Positions 7,001-14,802 of a stretch of DNA of 17,437 bases are shown here, piece by piece. Location of the stretch: NCBI GenBank assembly GCA_900539665.1, contig UQCV01000051.1, positions 1 to 17,437 on the forward strand, in the 5' to 3' direction. How positions within the stretch are numbered: the stretch's first letter is position 1; the number at the start of each line of letters is the position of its first letter. The DNA is from an uncultured Succinivibrionaceae bacterium (GTDB lineage Bacteria > Pseudomonadota > Gammaproteobacteria > Enterobacterales > Succinivibrionaceae). Made by a program: the position numbers and the translations under genes. The notes below the pieces were generated by a model. That model worked only from the letters and a program-made list of their open reading frames with translations. It was not told the DNA's origin and ran no database searches.

Positions 7001-8229
7001 AATTTCTTTAAGAGGGCGATATCGCGTTTAACCATTTCACGTTCTTCATCGCTCATCTTGCGTTCGCTTCGCGCCATGAGGTCTTCGTATTCTTTAGAAT
7101 CAGGGTACAGGATGTAGATTGATTCCATGTTGGCACAACCTTTAAGTGGGTAGACCAAATTAGCGCGAGAAGCGTTTAAAGTTAAGGTGCCTAACTTTGA
7201 AACGTTTCTAACGACAGGGTTTAATCTTTTTATTTCCACCCCAAAACTAGTGCTAGTAGTTGCTTGACACTGAAAATATGTTTTGGCGCGGAAGAGTAAA
7301 TTTTGAGAAGCGGTTAAACGAGTCTCAAAAGCTTCCTGTAGTGAAGCAAAAGCCTTTTCTCTTTGTTGAGGCAAAATTGATGGATCATTGATAAGCAGTA
7401 CGTATGACATTACGTTCGGTAGATGCAAATAGATGTCAGAAAGGTCGTAAAGCTTACGTGTATTGATTTCGGTAAAGTCGGCTACTGAGTAGTGCTTTGG
7501 TTTATCACTAATCTGAATTGGAATTTGCTTAATCAAGTGACGGCTTTCACGCACGATATGATCGAGTAATTCTTGCGCAGAAAGGCGGCTATAATCTTCA
7601 AGGCCGATTAAATAGCGACATACGGCTAAAGCGTCATAGGGGCCATACATGGCTCTAATATCAGAGATCATGTAGTCGGGATGAGACTTATAGGCGTTAT
7701 AAGCGGTAATGTTGCTTGCAATAATTTGAGTTTCAGCGCTTTTTGGGGAGAAGAATTTAAAAATTGAAGTTAAACCATTCAAAGTTTCCTCATAAGAAGC
7801 AGGGGAAATTTTACTGTTAAGGTCGCGGTTTAATTGCTTAATTTTGTTTTCAACGCTTTCGACGGCAGCAGGCACGAGGTAGGAGGAAATATCGACCTGA
7901 GTTTCCTTTTGCTCCTTGGTCATGCTCGTAATAGGCTTACCAGTCTTTTCCGCAAATTCAAGTTCACGTAGTCTATTTACGAGGATGTCAGTCCCTGTAT
8001 AGTTATTGGTGATAAGGGTATTTTGCAAAGCGGAAGCAACAGAAATTGGTGAAGACATGTCCACATTGTTAATGAGGTTACGGGTAGATTCGTCTTCAAT
8101 ATGTGAAAATGTGGAATCTGATGATTGGTTTAAGAAATACCAAGAAGCTCCACCACCAGCCGCTGCTAGCAATACCGCACTGGCTAAAACAGCAGGTTTA
8201 GAAAAACCACGGTTCTTATATCTTTTCAT
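4075..8229 (-). CDS. large membrane-anchored Sel1-repeat protein
   Basis: A 1384-residue protein in four parts. Residues 1-12 are basic (KR, K, R, K) and residues 13-33 form one hydrophobic Ala/Leu/Gly-rich segment, so it is either an N-in membrane anchor or an uncleaved signal peptide, with the rest outside the cytoplasm. Residues 34-540 are a helical region I do not recognise. Residues 545-718 are a Thr/Glu/Ala/Ser/Val-rich, acidic, probably disordered linker. From about 737 to the C-terminus run roughly 14 degenerate Sel1-like (TPR-related) repeats of 35-38 residues, for example SDAMVELAIRYIGG..KKAAQLLQKA, NAQYQLATMYLDGNKGV and ALNNLGIFQLFGIG. Such repeats act as protein-binding scaffolds and are common in envelope or host-interaction proteins. 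The start ATG has GGAAG 6 bases upstream. The partner is unknown; the linked glycosyltransferase suggests an envelope role but does not prove it. Confidence 0.93.
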   Translation of the reverse strand: MKRYKNRGFSKPAVLASAVLLAAAGGGASWYFLNQSSDSTFSHIEDESTRNLINNVDMSSPISVASALQNTLITNNYTGTDILVNRLRELEFAEKTGKPITSMTKEQKETQVDISSYLVPAAVESVENKIKQLNRDLNSKISPASYEETLNGLTSIFKFFSPKSAETQIIASNITAYNAYKSHPDYMISDIRAMYGPYDALAVCRYLIGLEDYSRLSAQELLDHIVRESRHLIKQIPIQISDKPKHYSVADFTEINTRKLYDLSDIYLHLPNVMSYVLLINDPSILPQQREKAFASLQEAFETRLTASQNLLFRAKTYFQCQATTSTSFGVEIKRLNPVVRNVSKLGTLTLNASRANLVYPLKGCANMESIYILYPDSKEYEDLMARSERKMSDEEREMVKRDIALLKKFEAGEKNIAASITASDIAATESHLELNPEQGYFIGKKPSSNGMLFNLMLPSTGLLRALNINPDADPIFTENIQSVHKRKQAIYKLGLVEDYSLIENSLAELDFTKLAQDSYNYIIARNEKEKDIIKLSSASEYAMNTRGYDSTGGTAVNTTTGPDTNNDTVTSVSDLTSVNAEDDGMHTITVTTAVENTESTSNETPDGSGLNEIATSAVGTPAENEAGTNVVATSENVATTEEPAIVIEAPATNTASKDVNETTKDEGQVLATTEVATTTPEAEVKSEEANKEASTNETTNVVASTEEPTSEAEVSAPKFMDAAKLRKAKVAQVEADVKNGSSDAMVELAIRYIGGINGVKRDHKKAAQLLQKAQGLTDNKRVDALLGSLYCSSPVFTSKDKKAGAQMVVKAAADGAPEAYGVAGTMLLEGEYIKQDYQKALQYLSLAADNDDRNAQYQLATMYLDGNKGVARSPEKAYPLLTNASKTVPNAAYLLAELVRGNELPNAHDEALADELYIQAAARGVKNAYKYAGLAILKTGNGKADVAINKYLADYKNKGDKEVDEVLLSYYIKKNDRTEIAKLIASDPKEYQAQFPVETAKLYVKGAPGHKRDLKKAEEFYRKGIAANIPEAYCGLGDLFLYEPEHKHDVRAGIGNYTKGAELGAYDCIKGLGIVYSTELYHTRYNEAYGYISKAAALRPNDTLASGLKALMQAYGMGIQKNEKSAQQLMKNIKGSSIINGVYLLLEGDALRMQQVGCTSTFLALASGLKSGNKAWYAYATMSDLLAYGDYLKKGGAGSFDNIKFEAGKVCRNVPVTIMHDVNGFKFTTDNSTPEKQYENAMALFAGNGVKKDYEAAYKLMEQAASQNYTKALNNLGIFQLFGIGTTAFHKNTFSNLVQAASKGDAQASLSAAAARKFGWGGTKADSNKAQDMIYTATTRGNKAALEHLYYGSHYGSITGFKKSDEQAFRFIALSFINEQKAK

Positions 8230-8346
8230 AATATGCTTCCGTCTTTTATTTTTATAATTAAATTTTGGGGCGAGTTCCTAATGGATAAATATACGCCTAA
8301 TTTAGGTTCGTCGATTTTTAGTAATGTAGTGTTAGCTTAGCAGGCT

Positions 8347-8377
8347 AAAAAACTCATGGTAGTAATAGTTACTACCA
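8347..8377 (-). terminator. terminator-like hairpin upstream of the Sel1-repeat gene
   Basis: TGGTAGTAA (8357-8365) and TTACTACCA (8369-8377) form a perfect 9-bp stem with a 3-base loop. In the minus direction the stem is followed by TGAG and six T residues (8352-8347). It would stop minus-strand transcription arriving from cvrA before it reaches the Sel1-repeat gene. The 4-base offset between stem and T-run lowers confidence. Confidence 0.45.
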
Positions 8378-8935
8378 CCATTTAACAAAATTTTTTACCT
8401 TTTAGCTAATTAGGAGATTACTTAAATTCCTGTTAGCAATGCTCGCTTTGGGCTTGGAGTTTACTCAGTTATTTGTTAATTGGTTACAATTTATAAAGTT
8501 AGGGCTCTTTAACCACTCTTTAATTAGCCACCAATTAACCGCTTCTAAACTGCTTCCGAGCCGCTCCTAATTACATCCTTGGCTTGACCCTTGGTTTTAA
8601 GGAGTGGTGGGATAGTTTAGCATAATTCACTAATAAACAGCTAGCTTAGCAGGACATTATGTATCCCCATGTAACACGCTCAAATGCCACGTATATTTTA
8701 CTGCATGGTACAAGTAACATAAAATAAATCAAGCAAAGCCGTTGATTTTTTCAGATCCTGGTCGAATTTACAGTAAGTTTAGTCAGGTCTTTTTTGGGGG
8801 GGCTAAGTTCTTGTTTGGACGTAGTTTTAAAATTCACTCTTGAAAACTTTTTCTTTTCGCATAATCTGTGGTTTTAAAAGTTGATGGTTAAATCTACCAA
8901 GCTAAAGACTAAATATAGATTTTCCTTTTATTTTT

Positions 8936-8970
8936 AGCGGATGTAATCAGTTGAAGGGATTACATCCGTT
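8936..8970. repeat. 11-bp perfect inverted repeat (hairpin)
   Basis: CGGATGTAATC (8938-8948) pairs perfectly with GATTACATCCG (8958-8968) over a 9-base loop; the outer pairs 8937/8969 (G.T) and 8936/8970 (A-T) extend it to 13. Neither strand has a T-run after the stem, so it is not a standard intrinsic terminator. It lies 138 bases downstream of the cvrA stop. Confidence 0.55.
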
Positions 8971-9051
8971 ACATTATGGTTGGCATTACCATTAAGCAAT
9001 TTTAGGGGCTGAAGTTACGCTATTTTACTCGTTTTGTGAAGATGTTTTTTG

Positions 9052-9102
9052 GTAAACGCTCAAATTGGGGCAGGCTTGAGGAAACTTAATATGAGCGTTT
9101 AC
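9052..9102. repeat. 11-bp inverted repeat directly downstream of cvrA
   Basis: GTAAACGCTCA (9052-9062) and TGAGCGTTTAC (9092-9102) are perfect reverse complements separated by 29 bases, ending 5 bases after the cvrA stop codon in the direction of transcription. No T-run follows on the minus strand. It could protect the 3' end of the cvrA message or bind a protein. Confidence 0.5.
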
Positions 9103-9107
9103 TTGAA

Positions 9108-10865
9108 CTAGATATCAGCTAGCTTTTCGAACCCCACGCGACTAACAAAGTCCCCTTGAACGTCGCATACGGTTAGACGACAGTCGAGAATGGTAATGCG
9201 CTCCCCGATTTGCGGAAAGCCCCCTAATTGAAAGCCCATGAATTCACTTAAAGTAAGTTCACGTTCCGCATGGGTAATAGCAAGCCCATATTGAGCTTGG
9301 ACTTCTTGCATGGTAAGGCTGCCGTTTAGGATGATATCCCCTTGGTAGCGAACTGGATTTTTAAGTGGAGTCCGACCATTAAAGACTGCATTTAAAAAGA
9401 CTTCATCCCCGGCGTGACCGATAAAGGAGATGATGTCTCCTTGTTTTAAGGTGCTGTTTTGAGAAGGTTTTATCAATTGCCCATGTCTAAAAATACCGGT
9501 AATTAAGGTTTTACGCGGAAATCTGATGTCTTTTAACGGCACATTCTCAAAGCAAGATTTACTTACTTCATAGTTAAAAACTTCGTAATCGTCATCGATG
9601 GTAATACCGATTTGACCTTTACTAATCGGAGCGGCGGTACTTGGGGCGTAAATGCCCAATAACTGAGCGGCAGGCTGCAGAGTCGTCCCTTGGATGATGA
9701 GGGAAAAAATTACGATGACGAAGGCGATATTAAAATAAAGTTCACCGTTAGGTACGTTGTTTACGTAAGGGTAAATGGCAAGTACAATCGGAACCGAACC
9801 GCGCAACCCCACCCATGAAATGTAGGTGATTTCGCGCTTACTAAAATTAAAGAATGGTTCTAAGCACAGGAAAACAGCTAAAGGACGTGCTACGAACGCC
9901 ATGATGCAAGCTAGTATAATCCCAGGAATAGCATAATCTAAAAGGTGTGGAGGTTGCACGAGAAGCCCGAGCATTAAGAAGAGGGCGATCTGGGACAACC
10001 AAGTCAAACCTTCTTGAACCGGTAAAATATAACTTAATTGTCTAGTATTTTGATTGCCGATAATCATGCCCATGATAAAGATGGCTAAGAAGCCGGATCC
10101 ATTGAGGCTTGAAGTAATAGCAAAACCGGTCAAAGCGATCCCAAGCACTAAAAGGGAGTAGAGGCCTGATGGAATCCTGATGACCGACATCAGTTTACGG
10201 CCTAAAAAGCCAAAGATTAAACCAAATAGGATCCCAAAGGCAAACTGAGTTAAAAAGAATTGGAGCATTTCAAAGATACTTCTAGCGGTATCTTCGGCGG
10301 CGTTTAGTTGGGTCCCGGTAATGATGCCAATAACAGTTATGGTTAAAAAGATCGCCATCGGGTCATTGGTGGCAGATTCAATTTGTAGCACATTACTAAT
10401 CTTTGTTTTTAAGGTGACGCCGTTATTGCCAAGGAGGCTAAATACGGCCCCGGCGTCAGTTGAACCTACTAAGGCGCCGACTAGCATAGATTCCCAAAAT
10501 GAAATTCCTAGCACGTAGTAGGCCCCAATCCCAATTACCGCTGTGGTAATAAGCACCCCACACGTACTAAGTAAGATGGCGGGTTTGGCGACGGAACGGA
10601 AGGTAAAAAGGCTAGTTTGGCATCCACCATCAAACAAGATTACCGCTAAAGCTAAGTTGGAAATTAAAAACGCTAACTGTCGATCTTGTTCAATATCCAT
10701 TTCAAACGGAATATGGAAAAAAATCCCCGAACTCCCACAAAGCATCCCAATGCCAAGGAAGAGGAGCAAGACGGGAATTCCCATAAAGGATGAAATTCGG
10801 CTAGCAAATATACTACTTGAGAGGAGTAGACCGGTGATAAAAAGAGCGTTATTTAATTCTTCCAT
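9108..10865 (-). CDS. cvrA: K+/H+ antiporter, CPA1 family (CvrA/NhaP2)
   Basis: Inner-membrane K+(Na+)/H+ antiporter. The protein is 585 residues, close to the 578 of E. coli CvrA, and collinear with it. Residues 1 to about 395 form the antiporter domain with about 12-13 hydrophobic segments. The transport-site motif ESATNDPMA places N167 and D168 at the conserved ion-binding pair. Other family blocks are GALVGSTDAGAVFSLL, NLALAVILFDGG and WVGLRGSVPI. A cytoplasmic RCK-C (TrkA-C) domain spans about 418-496, and a CorC/HlyC-type domain about 508-580 ends the protein. The start MEELNNALF matches the family N-terminus, but no clear Shine-Dalgarno precedes it. It is monocistronic and divergent from ybhG. 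In E. coli and Vibrio, members export K+ and support growth under osmotic or K+ stress; ion preference here is inferred. Confidence 0.95.
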   Translation of the reverse strand: MEELNNALFITGLLLSSSIFASRISSFMGIPVLLLFLGIGMLCGSSGIFFHIPFEMDIEQDRQLAFLISNLALAVILFDGGCQTSLFTFRSVAKPAILLSTCGVLITTAVIGIGAYYVLGISFWESMLVGALVGSTDAGAVFSLLGNNGVTLKTKISNVLQIESATNDPMAIFLTITVIGIITGTQLNAAEDTARSIFEMLQFFLTQFAFGILFGLIFGFLGRKLMSVIRIPSGLYSLLVLGIALTGFAITSSLNGSGFLAIFIMGMIIGNQNTRQLSYILPVQEGLTWLSQIALFLMLGLLVQPPHLLDYAIPGIILACIMAFVARPLAVFLCLEPFFNFSKREITYISWVGLRGSVPIVLAIYPYVNNVPNGELYFNIAFVIVIFSLIIQGTTLQPAAQLLGIYAPSTAAPISKGQIGITIDDDYEVFNYEVSKSCFENVPLKDIRFPRKTLITGIFRHGQLIKPSQNSTLKQGDIISFIGHAGDEVFLNAVFNGRTPLKNPVRYQGDIILNGSLTMQEVQAQYGLAITHAERELTLSEFMGFQLGGFPQIGERITILDCRLTVCDVQGDFVSRVGFEKLADI

Positions 10866-11741
10866 ATGGCAAAAGCTCGCACAAAAGATTCGCTACTAGT
10901 TAAAAATAATGACGATTTTTTTTAACAAAGCGAAAGATTAATACTACAAAGTGCTTATGTGGCGGTGTCTCGTTTAACACTTAAGCAAGCAGTGAGTTTT
11001 TATAACGGCGTTTAGTTTTAAATTAAAGTGTGGCCCTGTCACCTTTTAGGTTTGGCTGTTATAGGTCTTTATTTAAAATTAAACTTCGTCGGGGCTCTAA
11101 AATTTTGGGTTTTGGAGAAAAGGCCAACCTCGAGAGCTCAAACAAATATGTGCTTAAGGAAAATTAAGATGATTTGGCTAGTTTTAAAGACTGAGGATTT
11201 GGGCTTAATGGTTGAGGTAGGTAAATTTTTATGTAAAATCTACTTAGCATTTATAAATATGGGAAAAATAAGCTTTAAGCCTTAGTTTTTAACTAGTAAC
11301 AAAGAACCGCTAGCATAGATATTATTATGTATGGGCTTTAGGCGCAAGAGCTAAGCCAAAATACTGAAAAAATTGAGCCACAAATACTTAAAAATTTAGT
11401 TAACAGCCTTATGGGGCTATGGCGTAGGGCTTAGGAAAATGCGTAGTAACCTTGGGGGAATTTAAGCATAATTTGGCGCCTAAACGGCGTGAAAATTTGG
11501 CAAGTACATAACTAAGTGTGAATTTTTCAGGAAACAAGCGTTTTTAGAAGTAGGTAATGGTTCATTTTGCGATAAAAAACACATTAAAATAGTAAAACAT
11601 GTTAATAGAGTGGAGTTTATTGTTGGCCTAAAAACATATAATCAAAGTAACTTCTACTTACGTTCGTAAATATAAATAGAAGTTAAATGAAAGCTTGGTG
11701 ATTTTAATATAGTCCAAAGCCATAGTTTAAGGAGAGCGTTT
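10866..11741. other. 876-bp divergent intergenic region between cvrA and ybhG
   Basis: This must carry both divergent promoters. On the cvrA side, an AT-rich inverted repeat GTTAAAAA/TTTTTAAC (10899-10906, 10919-10926) lies in the presumed leader, and TATAAA on the minus strand (near 11000) is a weak -10 candidate. An 85-codon frame at 11028-11285 starts with GTG without ribosome binding site and is probably spurious. The ybhG-proximal end (11637-11684) has a promoter and palindrome listed separately. Nothing else recognisable was found. Confidence 0.55.
11637..11684 (+). promoter_or_regulatory. ybhG promoter with nested palindromic operator
   Basis: A perfect TATAAT lies at 11637-11642, with only a weak -35. 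Starting 7 bases later, AACTTCTA (11649-11656) and TAGAAGTT (11677-11684) are perfect inverted repeats, and inside them TTACGTTCGTAA (11658-11669) is another palindrome (5-bp arms, 2-base centre). The position over the transcription start fits a repressor site. In E. coli the ybhG operon is controlled by the TetR-type CecR (YbiH), which is not encoded in this window; binding by such a regulator is inference. Confidence 0.45.
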
Positions 11742-12743
11742 ATGCGTCGAGTGTTTATTATTTTACTTGCGGTGTTGTGTATTGGCTATGTAGTTTGGAA
11801 CCAATTTACCAAAGAAGATAAGAGTTTACTGATGTACGGCAATGTCGACATTCGAGAAGCCTCACCTTCTTTTGAAATTGTCGGTAAAGTGGCCTCTATT
11901 CAAGCTTATGAAGGGCAAGAGGTGCAAGCAGGGGCGATCTTAGCTACTTTGGACAAGACTTCATTAGAGCTGGAGTTAAAACGAGCCCAAATTGCGGTAG
12001 CTAGCGCGAAGCTGGCGTTAGAAAAACTACAAAATGGTAGCCGCCCTGAAGAAATTGAAGCTGCGCGGGCTGCTAGTGCTCGCGCTCAAGCGACAGCGGC
12101 ATTAGCTAGTCGCACCTTTACGCGTAAACAAAAAGTTTACACTAAAACAAAAGGCGCTGGGGTGAGCCAAGCTGAACTTGATGAAGCTCAAGGTCAAAAA
12201 GACACTTCTAACGCTTCATTCCAAGAAGCATTAGCTGCTCAAAAATTAGCCGAATTAGGCCCTCGGGTTGAAGATTTAAAGATTGCTCAGGTTAATTTAG
12301 AAGCCGCTAATAATGAAGTAGCAGTCATTAAAGATAAGTTAGCTAAAACGGTACTAAGAGCTCCAGCTAAAGGCACTATTAGAAATCGCTTCATTGAAAT
12401 TGGTGATCTAACCGGAGGTTCTGCGCGAGCCTATGCCTTAGCTTTGACTAGTGAAAAACGAGTGCGAGTGTATGCATACTATGGTCAATTATCTCAGCTT
12501 CATTTAGGCACGCCGGTTAAAGTTTATTTTGGGACTAATGAAGAAGCTTTAGATGGCACTATTAGCTACATTTCAGCTGTGGCGGAATTCACGCCTAAAA
12601 ATGTTGAAACTCAAGAGTTAAGACCAAGTTTGGTGTATGAAGTTCAAGCTATCGTTACCGATCCTCAAGATTTGCTACGTTTAGGAATGCCCGTAACAGT
12701 AAAGCCTGTGGAGTTAACGGAGGCTCCGAAATCAGCAAAATAA
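11742..12743 (+). CDS. ybhG: HlyD-family membrane fusion protein, YbhG type
   Basis: Periplasmic adaptor subunit of an ABC exporter, 333 residues, almost the same as E. coli YbhG. Residues 4-19 form an N-terminal membrane anchor or signal. The first half of the lipoyl-like domain is at about 40-75 (IVGKVASIQAYEGQEVQAG). A long Ala/Gln/Lys-rich alpha-helical hairpin (coiled coil) runs about 76-200 with its turn near the residues GAGVSQAELDEA. The second lipoyl half follows (VLRAPAKGTIRNRFIEIGDL, about 204-223), then a beta-barrel domain to about 325. AAGGAG stands 8 bases before the ATG. It is first in the ybhGFSR-type cluster. The coiled coil is expected to dock on a TolC-like outer-membrane channel, which is not in this window. 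Confidence 0.95.
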   Translation: MRRVFIILLAVLCIGYVVWNQFTKEDKSLLMYGNVDIREASPSFEIVGKVASIQAYEGQEVQAGAILATLDKTSLELELKRAQIAVASAKLALEKLQNGSRPEEIEAARAASARAQATAALASRTFTRKQKVYTKTKGAGVSQAELDEAQGQKDTSNASFQEALAAQKLAELGPRVEDLKIAQVNLEAANNEVAVIKDKLAKTVLRAPAKGTIRNRFIEIGDLTGGSARAYALALTSEKRVRVYAYYGQLSQLHLGTPVKVYFGTNEEALDGTISYISAVAEFTPKNVETQELRPSLVYEVQAIVTDPQDLLRLGMPVTVKPVELTEAPKSAK

Positions 12744-12877
12744 GTGGAAGCGTTGACCAAAAACAAGTCTTAAATAAAATCTCAATCAAAAGGTAGTGTA
12801 CTCTAAAAGAGTGCGCGAAAAAAACGCTCTAAAAAGCGCCCTGAACAAGCGTTAAAAAAAATCATTTTACCGTTAAG

Positions 12878-12902
12878 CCTAAAACGGATGGTAAGTTTTA
12901 GG
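12878..12902 (+). promoter_or_regulatory. hairpin abutting the ybhF ribosome binding site
   Basis: CCTAAAAC (12878-12885) pairs perfectly with GTTTTAGG (12895-12902) across 9 bases. The Shine-Dalgarno AAGGA (12905-12909) begins two bases after the stem. The 175-base gap between ybhG and ybhF also has A-rich tracts and a small ACTCT/AGAGT hairpin but no terminator. The stem may tune ybhF translation. Confidence 0.4.
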
Positions 12903-12918
12903 TTAAGGAATGGAAGGC

Positions 12919-14802
12919 ATGAAAGGTGAGTCATTAGCAACAAGTGCATATAAGCCTGACCTTATTTTACTTCATGAGGTTAGTAAGGATTTTGAGGACG
13001 CTCAAGGTCAAAAGGTTTGTGCGCTTAATAAGCTAGATTTACGCCTTGAAGCTCATGGTATTACGATGCTCGTTGGCCCAGATGGGGCAGGCAAAACCAC
13101 CTTTATGCGCTTATGCGCGGGCCTTATGGCGCCAAGCTCAGGAGAGATGACGGTTTTAGGTTTAAAAGTGGGGCCCCAAAGCACAAGGATCCAAAATATA
13201 GTTAGCTACATGCCTCAAAAATTTGGTTTGTATGAGGATTTAACGGTCGCGGAAAACCTACAACTCTATGCAAATTTATATGGCCTTAAGCAAGACGTTT
13301 TTAAAACGCGGGCGCAAGAATTACTCGCGATGACTGGGCTAAGTGCTTTTACGAAGCGTTTAGCTGGTAAACTTTCTGGAGGCATGAAACAAAAACTAGG
13401 TTTAGCTTGCACAATGTTAGCTCAAGCCAAGCTTTTAATTTTAGACGAGCCGTGTGTTGGCGTAGATCCGTTATCCCGCCAAGATTTGTGGCGTATTATT
13501 ATAGATTTAGTGCGTACGCAAGGTACGAGTGTCTTAGTTAGTACGGCGTATTTAGATGATGCGGTTTTTGCGGATCGAGTGCTTATTTTTGCGCAAGGCG
13601 AGATTTTTTGTGCGACCACGCCATCTGAGTTAGCTGCGCAGGCTCAGGGCTGTGTATACGAGCTAGCTCCACCTATAAATTTACCCTCCCGGGTGTGGCA
13701 AGCTGAGCTGTTAGAATTAAAACATGTCACCGATGCTCTCCCGGTTGCCGGCCGAATCAACATTACGTTAGCGCCAAACACTACAGCCCAAGATTTAGTG
13801 CATGAGGTCCAAGCTCTAAAAGCGCGTCCGGAGACCGTTTTAAAAACGAAGTTAAGCCCAAGCTTTTTAACCATGATAAAGCGCGAGCCTACGGTTGAAG
13901 ACGGTTTTATGGCTTTATTTAGAGCTAAGAACGGTTCGGCTTTAAAGTTGGCCCAAACTTTAACCAAAACTAGGGGAACTGGGGTAACTGGGGGCTTGGA
14001 CCATTTAGAGCCTTTGGTAAACGGTAACAGCGAGCATCCTCTAGAGCCGGAAGTTATCATTGAAGTTAAGGATCTCGTAAAAAACTTTGGGGATTTTGTG
14101 GCGGTAAACCACACTTCCTTTGAAGTGAAACGAGGGGAAATCTTTGGGTTGCTCGGACCTAACGGGGCCGGCAAAACCACTACCTTTAGAATGTTGTGTG
14201 GTTTGATTCCAGCTAGTGGCGGGACGTTACAGGTTGCGGGGTTTGATTTACGTAAAGCCCGTAACGAAGCTAGACGTCATATTGGTTATGTGGCGCAAAA
14301 ATTTTCGTTATACCAAGATCTTTCCGTTTTAGAAAACCTCAACTTTTTTGGGGGTGTATATGGTCTACGTGGCGCTAAGCTAAAAGAACGCATAGACGAA
14401 GTGATGCAGGAATTTGATTTGACGGCACGCAAAGATGACAAATCTATTGATTTGCCTTTAGGTTATAAGCAACGTCTTTCGATGGCGGTAGGAACGATTC
14501 ACGAGCCAGATATTTTATTCTTAGATGAGCCTACTTCAGGCATTGATCCGTTCGCCCGACGTGTCTTTTGGCATCGAATTACCAAAATTGCGCAAAATGG
14601 AACCACTATTATCGTTACGACCCACTTTTTAGATGAAGCTGAATATTGTGATCGCATTATGATTCAAGACGCAGGGACCATGATTGCTTTAGGCACTCCG
14701 CAAGAAGTAAGAGCGCAAGGTGGCTCGACGGCTAAAGAACCACTTTCGATGGAGCAAGTATTTATAAATATCGTCTTACAAGCAAGGGGGGGACATGCTT
14801 GA
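12919..14802 (+). CDS. ybhF: double ABC ATPase of the exporter, YbhF type
   Basis: Cytoplasmic ATPase with two fused nucleotide-binding domains, 627 residues from ATG 12919. NBD1: Walker A GPDGAGKTT (53-61), Q100, signature LSGGM (152-156), Walker B with D176-E177. Its H-loop position is A210 (STAYLDDA) instead of His. NBD2: Walker A GPNGAGKTT (413-421), Q460, degenerate signature LPLGY (512-516), Walker B D536-E537, H-loop H569. The same asymmetry (non-His in NBD1, LPLGF in NBD2) is, as I recall, present in E. coli YbhF, so it is a family trait and not damage. ATG 12919 is preferred because AAGGA lies 9 bases upstream; ATG 12910 overlaps that site and would add three residues. It overlaps ybhS by 8 bases. 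It powers YbhS/YbhR-mediated efflux. Confidence 0.97.
   Translation: MKGESLATSAYKPDLILLHEVSKDFEDAQGQKVCALNKLDLRLEAHGITMLVGPDGAGKTTFMRLCAGLMAPSSGEMTVLGLKVGPQSTRIQNIVSYMPQKFGLYEDLTVAENLQLYANLYGLKQDVFKTRAQELLAMTGLSAFTKRLAGKLSGGMKQKLGLACTMLAQAKLLILDEPCVGVDPLSRQDLWRIIIDLVRTQGTSVLVSTAYLDDAVFADRVLIFAQGEIFCATTPSELAAQAQGCVYELAPPINLPSRVWQAELLELKHVTDALPVAGRINITLAPNTTAQDLVHEVQALKARPETVLKTKLSPSFLTMIKREPTVEDGFMALFRAKNGSALKLAQTLTKTRGTGVTGGLDHLEPLVNGNSEHPLEPEVIIEVKDLVKNFGDFVAVNHTSFEVKRGEIFGLLGPNGAGKTTTFRMLCGLIPASGGTLQVAGFDLRKARNEARRHIGYVAQKFSLYQDLSVLENLNFFGGVYGLRGAKLKERIDEVMQEFDLTARKDDKSIDLPLGYKQRLSMAVGTIHEPDILFLDEPTSGIDPFARRVFWHRITKIAQNGTTIIVTTHFLDEAEYCDRIMIQDAGTMIALGTPQEVRAQGGSTAKEPLSMEQVFINIVLQARGGHA

Larger units (their letters stand above)
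8230..9107. other. 878-bp non-coding interval between cvrA and the Sel1-repeat gene
   Basis: No ORF with plausible codon use and ribosome binding site was found on either strand. Recognisable structure includes a palindrome CCTAATTTAGG (8296-8306), a terminator-like hairpin (8347-8377), a 12-bp direct repeat TAGCTTAGCAGG (8333-8344 and 8642-8653), a T6G7 homopolymer junction near 8790-8803, a hairpin at 8936-8970 and an inverted repeat at 9052-9102. Both flanking genes are on the minus strand, so the interval must hold the promoter of the Sel1-repeat gene; TATAAA (minus strand, about 30 bases before the ATG) is a weak candidate. Confidence 0.6.

Noticed and set aside
8333..8653. Insertion element bounded by the 12-bp direct repeat TAGCTTAGCAGG
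   Set aside because: No transposase fragment and no terminal inverted repeats lie inside the boundaries, so a mobile element cannot be claimed.
11028..11285. 85-codon ORF in the cvrA-ybhG intergenic region
   Set aside because: GTG start without Shine-Dalgarno, uneven codon use with rare AGG codons and no recognisable domain; kept only as a remote possibility.
10866..11741. tRNA or other structured RNA gene in the long intergenic region
   Set aside because: No cloverleaf, TTC-type T-loop sequence with matching acceptor stem, or other known RNA signature was seen.
13644..14180. 178-codon minus-strand ORF inside ybhF
   Set aside because: It is antisense to a well-supported ATPase gene with complete motifs.
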